From JBBABP01 sp041657585 (GTDB taxonomy: Bacteria; Patescibacteriota; Gracilibacteria; Absconditabacterales; Absconditicoccaceae): a stretch of 20,755 bases of DNA. Positions 8,085-16,378 of the stretch are shown piece after piece. Positions within the stretch are counted from its first letter, which is position 1, and each line of letters opens with the position of its first letter. Under the pieces are notes generated by a model. The model was not told the DNA's origin and searched no databases. It was given only the letters and a program-made list of their open reading frames with translations. The stretch is taken from positions 1 through 20,755 of the forward strand of contig JBBABP010000013.1 of NCBI GenBank assembly GCA_041657585.1. The letters are read 5' to 3'. The position numbers and the translations under genes were made by a program.

Positions 8085-8150
8085 TCAAACTGAAACACCA
8101 AAGACAGTAGGTTGTTCATTTATTATGATCATAATTCCTACCTAGGTTCT
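8085..8150 (+). promoter_or_regulatory. Ribosomal protein L10 leader
   Basis: The sequence AACACCAAAGACAGTAGG, then an AT-rich loop, then CCTACCTAGGTTCT matches the conserved core of the L10 (rplJ) leader RNA. GTAGG (8107-8111) pairs with CCTAC (8137-8141), and the ACC of ACACC (8098-8100) can pair with GGT (8145-8147), flanking the AGACA kink-turn side. In other bacteria the L10-L12 complex binds this RNA and lowers expression of its own operon. It sits 110-170 bases upstream of the rplJ start, the expected place. Confidence 0.85.
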
Positions 8151-8174
8151 CGCACTGTTATTTATTGTTTTGTG

Positions 8175-8199
8175 TGAACCCTGAAAAGGTTTGTTTTTT
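8175..8199 (+). terminator. Possible attenuator hairpin downstream of the L10 leader
   Basis: TGAACC (8175-8180) can pair with GGTTTG (8188-8193) around a CTGAAAA loop, and TTTTTT follows (8194-8199). The stem is short and contains two wobble pairs. The same GAACC (8176-8180) can pair instead with GGTTC of the leader (8145-8149), giving a plausible on/off switch controlled by L10 binding. Confidence 0.4.
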
Positions 8200-8258
8200 G
8201 AAAATAAAAGAATTTATTTTATTTAAATTAGTTTTACAAATAAATTTAGTTTGCAAAA

Positions 8259-8882
8259 ATGGCTATATCGAAAGATAAGAAGAAAACATTAATACAAGAA
8301 TATGTTGATGATCTAAATTGAGCAAAACATATAATTCTTGTTAAACAAAACGGCGTTAAAGTTAATTCTTCTGTGAAAATTAGAAAAGAAATCAAAAATG
8401 TTGAATGAAAAATGAATATAATCAGAAAAAGACTTTTTTTGTTGGCATTGAAACAAGCATGATTGGAAGAAATTGATATTAAAAAAATGGATTGATCAGT
8501 GTTTGCTTTATATGCAAAATGAGAAGAATATTGACCATTGAAAGTTGTAAATAAATATCTCAAAGAATTCAAAAAAGAAGATAAAAAATCAGCTTTTTCT
8601 TTTTTGTGATGACGAATCGAAAAAATGCGAAAAGATTGAGAATATATAAATGAATTGGCAAATATACCAACGAAAGAAGAACTGCTTTCAAAGTTTGTTT
8701 ACCTTTTGAATTATCCAGTACAATCTTTTGCTTGTGTGTTGGATCAAATTGCAAAAAAAACAGATACTAAAGCTGAGCCAGTCGTAGTAAATGCAGAAAA
8801 AGTTGTTGAACAAGTAGAACAGAAAATTGAAGAAGTGACTACGCCAACTCAAGAAGTTTCTGCAAATACTGAAACTCAATAA
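8259..8882 (+). CDS. rplJ: Large-subunit ribosomal protein L10 (uL10)
   Basis: A 207-residue protein that forms the base of the ribosomal stalk and anchors L7/L12 dimers. The N-terminal part (MAISKDKKKTLIQEYVDDLN, then HIILVKQNGVKV) is the globular rRNA-binding domain. The family's NTLVRRAL-like segment appears as MNIIRKRLFLLAL, and ANIPTKEELLSKF matches the usual LPSREELL region. The C-terminal tail from about residue 165 is acidic and Val/Glu-rich and longer than in many bacteria. Two CGA codons (residues 119 and 128) read as Trp under the proposed code. It is the first gene after the L10 leader and should be autoregulated by it. rplL follows after 50 bases, as in most bacteria. Confidence 0.93.
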
Positions 8883-8932
8883 TAAAAGTCTATTATAAGT
8901 AAAAAAATATTTATTTTATTAAATTTGTTATT

Positions 8933-9316
8933 ATGGAATTATCAAAAAATTGACAAAAAATTATGGACCTTGTAAAAGAAATGAATGCAATTGAATTGAA
9001 TCAAGTAGTGAAAGCATTGGAAGAAGAATTTTGAGTAAGTGCGGCTGCAATGGTCGTAGCTGGTGGAGCATGAGCAGCATGATGAGATGCTGGGGCAGCT
9101 CAGTCTGATACTGTTAATATAGAATTGACAGATATTTGACAGCAAAAAATTGGAGTAATTAAAGTTGTAAAAGAATTATTCAACTTATGATTAAAAGAAG
9201 CTAAAGATTTGGTTGAAAAAGCTCCAACTATTATTAAAGAAAAAGTAAAATTTGAGGAAGCTGAAACAATCAAAGCTAAACTTGAAGAAAATGGAGCAAA
9301 AGTTACATTAAAGTAA
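8933..9316 (+). CDS. rplL: Large-subunit ribosomal protein L7/L12 (bL12)
   Basis: A 127-residue stalk protein that recruits translation GTPases. The N-terminal dimerisation helices (LSKNGQKIMDLVKEMNAIEL) lead through an Ala/Gly-rich hinge (VVAGGAGAAGGDAGAAQ), where several glycines are TGA, to the globular domain. Its hallmarks are KIGVIKVVKEL, LGLKEAKDLVEKAP and the terminal LEENGAKVTLK. Length is typical. It lies 50 bases after rplJ in the conserved order and is probably co-transcribed with it. The leader is AT-rich, with no Shine-Dalgarno motif. Confidence 0.97.
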
Positions 9317-9350
9317 TTTTAAAAATTTATTTATTCTGAAAACAAATAGT

Positions 9351-10013
9351 ATGAGTATATCTACTAAGCAAATTACTGACGCTCAAGTTCATATTGGTTG
9401 TCTAAAAAATGAATCACATCCAAAAACAAGTAAATATCGAGCTGGTATTGTGAATTGATTGGTTGTTATAAATCCAGAATCAATTATTCAACAAATTCAA
9501 ACAGCAAGAGAAAAAATTATTGAAGCAAAAAGTCTTAACAAAGACATCCTTTTGGTGTGTGAAAAAAAGATGTATTATGAAGAAATATGATTGTTGGCTG
9601 AAAAGTATTGATTTAATTATCTGAATTATAAAGTGCCTGCAGGGTTCTTGACTAATTTTGATACTTTGAAAAAAAGGATAGATTCTATGAACACAATGTC
9701 TCGCTTTATTGAAACTGATGATTTTCGTGCACTTACAAAAAAAGAAAAACTCGTTTTTAACAGAAAATTAGAAAGAATTAAGAAAATATATAAATGAGTA
9801 AAAAATTTATTGAAAAAGCCTGATTTAGTTATCGTTATTGATTGAAAAATGATGGATAGCTTTTTAAATGAATTAACAAAACAAACAAATATTGATAGTA
9901 TAATTATAGCTTGAACAAATTTTCATAGACGATGGAAAGAAGATAGTCAAATAATTGCTAATATATGAAGCTACAAGAGTATTGATTTTGTAATAAATAA
10001 TTTATTTAATTAA
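9351..10013 (+). CDS. rpsB: Small-subunit ribosomal protein S2 (uS2)
   Basis: A 220-residue protein of the 30S subunit, needed for the binding of S1 and S21 in other bacteria. Recognisable parts are the start ITDAQVHIGCLKNESHPKTSKY, the coiled region with LTKKEKLVFNRKLERIKKIYKGVKNL, KKPDLVIVIDGKMM (the family's PDxVxVxD segment) and the C-terminal IDFVINNLF. It is slightly shorter than usual and quite diverged. Two CGA codons (residues 30 and 194) would be Trp. S2 and EF-Ts are usual partners, and here tsf follows after one inserted membrane-protein gene. S2 is normally not part of the L10-L12 operon. Confidence 0.9.
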
Positions 10014-10065
10014 AAATTTACATAGTAAAATTCCCTAAAAGAGATATTTAAAAAAATTTTTAATT

Positions 10066-10503
10066 ATGGAAGATTTACAAACACAAAAAACAGATACTAA
10101 AGTTACTTATATAAAAGACGAAAGTCTTTATGTTCCTAGTAGTGTAGAAAAAAAAAGAAGTGTGATTATGTATTTTTTGTTCGGTATTATAATAACAATT
10201 GTAAATAGTAAAAAATTGAATCCATTTGAATTATTCCATCTTAAGCAATCTATTTGACGACGATTATTGTTTATAATAATATTGATATTATCTTTAATGT
10301 TTATTTTTGTCCCGCTTTTAAAATATTTGATAATATTTGTATTCTTATTTATGATAGTTATTTTGATTATTTTTATAAAAAAAGCTTGGGATTGAAAATA
10401 TGTCTTATCAAAAGAAAATAAATTATATATATTTGAATGAGTTGGTTGACGATTATTAGATTTATTTGATATAAATATAAGTTTAGATTGATCAAAAGAA
10501 TAA
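10066..10503 (+). CDS. Membrane protein of unknown function, between rpsB and tsf
   Basis: A 145-residue protein. A polar N-terminus of about 35 residues precedes a first hydrophobic segment (IMYFLFGIIITIV), a linker with NPFELFHLKQSIG and a double CGA (residues 65-66, read as WW), and then two strongly hydrophobic segments (LLFIIILILSLMFIFVPLL and LIIFVFLFMIVILIIFI). A soluble tail follows, with CGA at residue 129. The FHLKQSIGWW element resembles the FHxKQG/S signature of small Tic20/DUF4870-type membrane proteins; this is a weak family guess. It is co-directional with the ribosomal genes, 52 bases after rpsB, and an AT-rich repeat separates it from tsf. Its function is not known. Confidence 0.8.
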
Positions 10504-10597
10504 ATTGAAAATGAATATTTGTAATTGGAGTATTGGAATATTGGTAATTAAATAACGAATTATGAATTATTTTATCTTTATTAAATTATATTTTTTA
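10504..10597. repeat. AT-rich boilerplate repeat, copy 2, before tsf
   Basis: The gap begins directly after the stop codon and includes the exact 19-mer at 10508-10526 also found at 1538-1556. TTGGAGTATTGGAATATTGG and a polyT/A leader to tsf follow. No gene or terminator is visible, so the cluster may be transcribed through it. Confidence 0.6.
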
Positions 10598-11398
10598 ATG
10601 AAAACAGATATTCAATTATTGAAACAACTTAGAGATATAAGTTTTGCACCAATGAAAGATTGTAAAGATGCTTTAATGGAAGCTAATTGAGATCTCAATC
10701 AAGCACAGGAAATCTTAAAGACAAAATGAATATTGAAAGCTGGTAAGAGAGCCGATAGAGAAACTAAAGAATGATTTATAAAATTAGAAAAAAAAGATTG
10801 AAAGATTTTTGGTTTAAAAATTTTGTGTGAAACGGATTTTGTTGCTAAAAATGAAAATTTTAGAGCATTAGTTGATCAATTATTTGAAAAAGTTTTGTCT
10901 ATCAAAAAAGATATTTCATCTTTAAGTGATATGGATGAAAATATGTTGAATGAAATGAATGAAATGATTAATGAATTTATTGGTAAAATATGAGAAAATA
11001 TCAAAATATGAGATGTTTTAGTAACAAGCAAAAACGCTTATATTTACAATCATCCTGGTAACAAGGTTGCTTCAGTTATTTATTATGATTGATGAGATGA
11101 TTCAACAGCAAAAGAAATAGCATTGCAAGTTGCTGCTATGAATCCATTGTACTTAAATTTTGAGTCTGTCCCAGAAGATTATCGTAATTCTTTGCTTACA
11201 AAATTTAAAGAAGAAATGAAAGATTCTTGAAAACCTGAAAATATTTTAAATCAGATTATTGATTGAAAGTTAAAAAAAGAATTAGCTGATATGGTTTTGT
11301 TGGAACAAGAATATATTAGAGATTGATCAAAAAAAGTTAAGGAAATTATCCCAAATGATTTCAAATTAATTGATTTTATTAGAATATCAATAAATTAA
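10598..11398 (+). CDS. tsf: Elongation factor Ts
   Basis: A 266-residue guanine-nucleotide exchange factor that regenerates EF-Tu-GTP in the cytoplasm. The N-terminal UBA-like domain shows LLKQLRDISFAPMKDCKDAL and the NGDLNQAQEILKTKG helix. The signature CETDFVAKNENF begins at residue 77, with the TDFVA that contacts EF-Tu at 79-83. The core shows AKEIALQVAAMNPLYL and the family's QEYIRDGSKKVKE segment. Length is typical for the shorter bacterial forms. It follows rpsB with one intervening gene and precedes the S6-S18 fusion by 37 bases. Confidence 0.96.
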
Positions 11399-11435
11399 TT
11401 TTTAGTTTGTATTTTACTAATTAATATATTTTAAT

Positions 11436-12002
11436 ATGCAAAAGTATGATTTAGTTTTGTTATTAGATGCTTGAATACAAGAAAAAGAACGTCAAAAAAT
11501 TATTGATGAACTTCAAGATCTCTTAAAGAAAAATATTTTGGAAAAAGATGAATTGTGATTGAAAAAATTGATGTATAAATTGTCAGGTAAAAATTGAAAT
11601 GATAGTGTTTATATTTATTCTTATTATATTCAGTTAGATAATTCACTTATTTCAGATTTAAATAAATTTCTTTTGTTTAATAAAATAATAATTAGAAAAT
11701 TTCTTTATAAAATGAATAATTCAGAAGAATTTTTGAAATTTAATGAATTACAAACTAAATTTAAAAAAATAATTGAACTATTTGAAGAGAAAAAAATGTT
11801 ACAGAAAATTAGTTATTTTTCAAAAAAAGAAAATAAAAAATATATCAATTGGAAATCAATTGAGATGTTAAAAAAATATATTACAAGATTTGGGAATATT
11901 AAACCAAGAAAATATACAAAAAATTCGGTTTTGACTCAAAAAGCTTTGAGAACAGCTATTTTAAAAGCAAGAGAAATTTGATTGATAGAATACATAAAAT
12001 AA
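11436..12002 (+). CDS. Fused ribosomal proteins S6 and S18 (bS6-bS18)
   Basis: A single 188-residue frame that joins two 30S platform proteins. Residues 1-93 match S6: MQKYDLVLLLDAG, LGLKKLMYKLSGK (the family's xGxRxLAYxI strand), YIQLDNSLISDLNKFLLFN and IIIRKFLYKM. A charged helical linker (about 94-126, FKKIIELFEEKKMLQ) leads to S18 from residue 127: YFSKKENKKYINWKSIEML, KKYITRFGNIKPRKYT, the conserved LTQKALRTAILKAREIGLI, ending in EYIK. The S18 Cys pair is absent. S6 and S18 form a heterodimer in the ribosome, so the fusion is physically sensible. There is no stop codon in any part and TGA occurs only at glycine sites. In most bacteria rpsF, ssb and rpsR are separate genes; no ssb lies here. 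It corresponds to rpsF plus rpsR. Confidence 0.9.
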
Positions 12003-12042
12003 TATTATAAAAAATGATTATTTTAGATTATAAAATATATTC

Positions 12043-12198
12043 ATGGCAAGTAAATTAAAAAGGATAAGAAAATATTCCCGACGCAAAAGATTGAATAAAC
12101 ATGGTTTTAGAGAAAGAATGATGACAAAAACTTGAAGAAATGTTTTGGCTAGAAGAAGATTGAAAAAGAGAAAAGAGTTGACTGTTCAAAGATGATAA
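12043..12198 (+). CDS. rpmH: Large-subunit ribosomal protein L34 (bL34)
   Basis: A 51-residue, highly basic protein with the L34 signature KHGFRERMMTKTGRNVLARRRLKKRKELTV, which lies near the exit of the peptide tunnel in the 50S subunit. The N-terminus (MASKLKRIRKYS) is a little longer than the usual MKRTYQPS. The codon at residue 13 is CGA and is followed by a CGC arginine; by the proposed code it reads Trp, and this site does not decide between Arg and Trp. L34 is usually next to rnpA and dnaA; here it is between S6-S18 and rpoB. Confidence 0.93.
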
Positions 12199-12277
12199 AA
12201 AAAAATTTTGCAATTTTTTTGGAATTTGGAAATAGGAAGTGGGAATTAGTTGTTTTAAAAGTTTTGAAAGAAATAAA

Positions 12278-12296
12278 CCTACCTGCGGTAGGCAGG
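12278..12296. repeat. GC-rich hairpin CCTACC-TGC-GGTAGG
   Basis: CCTACC (12278-12283) pairs with GGTAGG (12287-12292) around a TGC loop. An alternative pairing joins CCTGC (12282-12286) to GCAGG (12292-12296). No U-run follows, so it is not a standard terminator. Its base composition is strikingly unlike its surroundings. Similar motifs occur as dispersed intergenic repeats in other candidate-phyla genomes (from general recollection). Confidence 0.55.
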
Positions 12297-12350
12297 AGTG
12301 TAAAAAGTTTTGAAAGACTATTCTTTTATCGCTTTTAAAACCTTTGAAAC

Positions 12351-12401
12351 TTTATAGCTTTCATAGCTTTATAGCTTTCATAGCTTTATAGCTTTCATAG
12401 C
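12351..12401 (+). repeat. 17-nt tandem repeat, three copies
   Basis: TTTATAGCTTTCATAGC is repeated perfectly three times (12351-12367, 12368-12384, 12385-12401). It follows a related ACCTTTGAAAC word, whose reverse complement (TTCAAAGGTTTTA) appears after rpmA near 20620. It does not code. Confidence 0.9.
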
Positions 12402-12485
12402 TCTTTATTATTCTATAAATATGTTCGTTAAAATAATATTATTAATTTCAGCTTTTGTTTATTTTCTTAATCAAAATTAAGACTC

Positions 12486-15400
12486 ATGAAACAAAAAAAA
12501 TTACCGGTTTCAAAAAAAATTACTAAAAAAGTAGTTAAAAATACAGTTGATGTAACTGTTAAAAAAACTACAAAATCAAAAAACAAACTTGAAAATAAAA
12601 AAATTATAATGCCAATTTCAAGGCCATCTAAAGTTGTTGAAAATAAAGAATCAATCTGATCAAACATCAAGGCAAGTGACGTTAAAGAGTTTTTTAAAGA
12701 TTATTACAAAGATAATTGAAGAATTTTTTTGAGAAAGCCAAGAAAGTTTCATTGACTTTCTGACCTTTTGGCGTTACAAAGAAAATGATATACTAGTTTC
12801 TTAAATAAATATCTTAACAGGCTTTTTGATAATATTAATCCTGTTTGGGATATTGCTTGAGAAAAAATGTATGTGACAATTTCTGATATTAAAGTATCTG
12901 AACCTATAGAAGATGTGAATATATGTAAGAAAAAAGAATTAACATATTGATGAATTATTACAGGTAAAGTAAAACTTGTCGATTCTTTGAATAAAAAAGT
13001 ACTGTTTAGTAAACAGGCTAATATTGGTATATTGCCTTTGATGACTCCATCAGCTTCTTATGTTATAAATTGAGTTGAAAGGGTAGTTATATCACAAATA
13101 GTTAGATCGTATTGAATATTTTTTAATCAAAAAGAATTTAGATATTCTTTTAAAGTAATACCAGAAAATTGACCATGGTTAGAAATACAAATAGAAAAAT
13201 CTTGAGTAGTTGTAGCTAGGATAAATAAATCTAGAAAATTTCCTATAACTACTTTATTGAGAGTTTTTGGAGTGGAAGACGATGAAAGCATTAGATCTTT
13301 GTTCAAAAATTGTTTCGAAGAAGAAGATTTCAATTATTTGGAAGTTACTTTGAAAAAAGATACAACAAAAGATGCATTGTCTGCCGCTGAATTTATTTAC
13401 AATAAAATAAGACCATGAGAATTAATTGATTCTGAAAATGCACTTAATTATATCAAATCTCAATTTTTATCTACAGAAAGAATTTTTGTTTGAAGGATTG
13501 CAAGACGCAAAATTAATGCAAAATTGTGATTGAACAAATCTTTGGATTGAGATGTGGCAAATGTTTTTGATTGAGAAGATTTTGTAGCGGCATTAAAATA
13601 TCTTTTCAATTTATCTAATTTCAAAAAATGATATTATACTGATGATGCTGATCATCTTTCAAACAAACGTATTAGAACTATGTGAGAAATATTATATTCA
13701 AATTTACAACCAGTCATGAAAAAGTTTGTTAAAAGTATAAAATGAAAATTAAGTATTTTGAATATAGAGAATGCTTTGAAAATTACTGATTTAGTTAACT
13801 TTAAAATAATAGATAACGCGATCAAAAGTTTTTTTGCAACTTCGCAATTATCTCAATTTTTGGATCAGATTAATCCATTGGCAGAAATAGAACATAAAAG
13901 AAGAATTACTGCTCTTGGGCCTGGATGATTAAAAAGGGAAACGGCGAAATTTGAAGTTCGTGATGTTCATCCTTCTCATTATTGAAGAATTTGTCCAATT
14001 GAAACTCCAGAGTGACAAAATATTGGATTAGTTATATATCAATCTTTGTATAGTTCTGTCAATGATGAATGATTTTTGGAAACTCCTGCATTTAAAATAC
14101 ATCGTGAAGTTGTTGCACAAAAAGATTTATTAATAAACAGGATAGCTCATCGTGATATTTTCCAGCTTGATAAAAATGGCAAACCTACAAAAACAATAAT
14201 AGTTAAAGAAGATAGTTATATAGATGAAAAATCAGCAAAAGAAATAGAGAAAAATTATCTTAAATTATGAAAAACAATAACCGTTAAGCCTTTCTTTTTT
14301 GAAAATGATATTGAATATATTTCGCCAGAATTGGATGAAAAATATTATATAGCTGATGCTACTGCACCTTTGGATCCATATAATAATATTACAGAAACTC
14401 GTTTGCCAGCTAGGCATTTTAATGAAATGGAAATGTTTCACGTCAATGACATTACTCACGTGGATGTTAATTTATCGCAAATTTTTAGTCCAAATACATC
14501 TTTAATTCCATTTGTAAATCATAATGATGCTGTGCGTGCTGCTATAGCAACGAACCAACAACGTCAAGCTTTACCTTTATTAAAAAATGACGTGCCTTTG
14601 GTTTGAACTTGATTGGAAAAAGATATTATACAGATGGTGCACGCAGTTGTGAAAGCTGAATCAGAATGAGAAGTTGTTTATGTTGATTGAAAAAGAGTGA
14701 AAGTTAGATACAAAACATGAACTAGAGAATATAATCTGACAATTTTTTCTAGATCAAATAGCAAAACTTGTATTCATCAAAAACCAAGCGTTTATCTATG
14801 ACAAAAAGTAAAAAAATGAGATATATTAGCAGAATGACCTTGTTCTGTTGACGGAGAAATGGCATTATGAAAAAATTTGAAAATAGCTTTTTTGCCTTGG
14901 AAATGATATAATTATGAAGATGCGATAGTTATTTCTCAAAGGTTGGTAAAGGATGATGAATTAACTTCTATTCAAATAGAAGAATATGAAATTGAAGTGG
15001 CTGACACTAAACTTTGACCAGAAGAAACAACAAATGATATACCATGAGTTTCAATGACAAAATTAAAAAATCTTGATGAAGATGGAATTGTGAGAATTTG
15101 ATCTAGAGTTAAATGATGAGATATTTTGATAGGTAAAATTACACCAAAAAGCGAATGAGAATTAACTCCTGAAGAGAAATTAATTCAAGCTATATTTTGA
15201 GATAAATCGAAAAATGTTAAAGATACCTCATTATATGTGCCTTCCTGAAGTGAATGAAAAGTTACAGATGTTGTTGTTTTAGATGCAAAAAAATGAGACA
15301 ACTTGATGGCGTGAGTTAGAAAAAAAATAAAAGTATATGTTGCCACAACTAGAAAAATTGAAGTTTGAGATAAATTAGCAGGAAAACATGGTAATAAAGG

Positions 15401-16229
15401 TATTGTATCTATAGTGGTTCCTGAAGAAGATATGCCATTTACTAAAGATTGAAGTCCAATTGACGTTGTTCTAAATCCATTATGAGTAATATCTCGTATG
15501 AATTTGTGACAATTGTTTGAAACTCAATTATGATTTATAGCAAAACTTTTGGGTGTAAAATTTGCGGTTCCAGCATTTTCTAATTTTAATTTAGAATGAC
15601 TCAAGACACTTACTAAATTATGTTGATTAGATGATTTGAAAGTTGATATATTCAATTGACATACATGAGAGGCTTATGAACAAAAGGTAACTGTTTGATA
15701 TATGCATATTTTAAAACTTGTTCATATGGTTGAAGATAAAATTCATGCAAGATCTGTTTGACCTTATTCTTTAATCACACAACAACCTTTATGATGAAAA
15801 TCTAGGCAATGATGACAGAGATTTTGAGAGATGGAAGTACGATCATTAGAAGCATATTCAGCAGTATATACATTACAAGAAATGTTAACTGTAAAATCTG
15901 ATGACGTGATAGGTAGAAATAAATTGTATGAAGCAATTATTAAATGACAAAAACCAAAAATCTGATGACTTCCAGAATCATTTAATTTGGTTACTTATTT
16001 ATTTAAGTGATTGCTACAAAATATTGAAGCCCTGAGTATTGAAGAATTTGAAAAAATGCATCAAGAAAGAATAGAAAAAATTGTTGGTTTGTGACTTTCT
16101 TGAGTGATGAGTAAAAATGTAACTTTGGATTCTAATCAAGCAGATTTGGATGAAGACTGAAATAATGAAAAAGAAGAAATAATAGATAATGTAATCAAAG
16201 AAATGGAAGATTTCGGCGACTTAGAGTAG
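12486..16229 (+). CDS. rpoB: DNA-directed RNA polymerase subunit beta
   Basis: A 1247-residue catalytic subunit of RNA polymerase. After a lysine-rich extension of about 45 residues come standard landmarks: ANIGILPLMTPSASYVINGVER, the rifampicin region FFATSQLSQFLDQINPL and HKRRITALGPGG, EVRDVHPSHYGRICPIETPEG, LPWKGYNYEDAIVIS, GDKLAGKHGNKG (K967, H968) and the C-terminal FGEMEV-W-SLEAYSAVYTLQEML. The Trp at 1119 is encoded by the only in-frame CGA of the gene. Many family glycines are TGA, so the gene looks broken under the standard code but is intact. Thr 475 replaces the usual Ser (E. coli 531) in the rifampicin region. The stop is TAG. rpoC follows after 149 bases. Confidence 0.97.
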
Positions 16230-16378
16230 TTAGTATAATTCCAGAGAATAAGATGCAGAGAATTTCAGAGAATAAAAGTAAGATTTCAGATTATTATTGC
16301 GGATGATTTCAGATGATAAAAGTGTTTGATGTCAGAAGACAAATAAAAAATATTTTTAAACTTTAAATATTTTCTTAC
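16230..16378. repeat. rpoB-rpoC spacer with degenerate CAGAGAATAA repeats
   Basis: From 16242 to about 16323 the words CAGAGAATAAGA, CAGAGAATT, CAGAGAATAAAAGTAAGATTT and CAGATGATAAAAGTG follow each other as an imperfect repeat. The spacer ends in an AT-rich leader without a Shine-Dalgarno motif. No terminator or gene was seen. Confidence 0.55.

Larger units (their letters stand above)
12199..12485. other. 287-bp non-coding gap between rpmH and rpoB
   Basis: The gap starts with TTTGGAATTTGGAA words shared with 4161-4176. It contains two copies of AAAAGTTTTGAAAG, a GC-rich hairpin (12278-12296), a 17-nt tandem repeat (12351-12401) and an AT-rich leader to rpoB. A TATAAAT near 12414-12420 could be a -10 element for rpoB, but I see no good -35. 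No gene was found on either strand. Confidence 0.6.

Noticed and set aside
8655..8882. Independent 75-residue protein
   Set aside because: It is the in-frame C-terminal part of L10 after the last TGA codon.
11673..11981. Separate small S18-like gene starting inside the S6 region
   Set aside because: It is in the same frame as the S6 part, with only TGA codons bounding it; the recoded frame is continuous from 11436.
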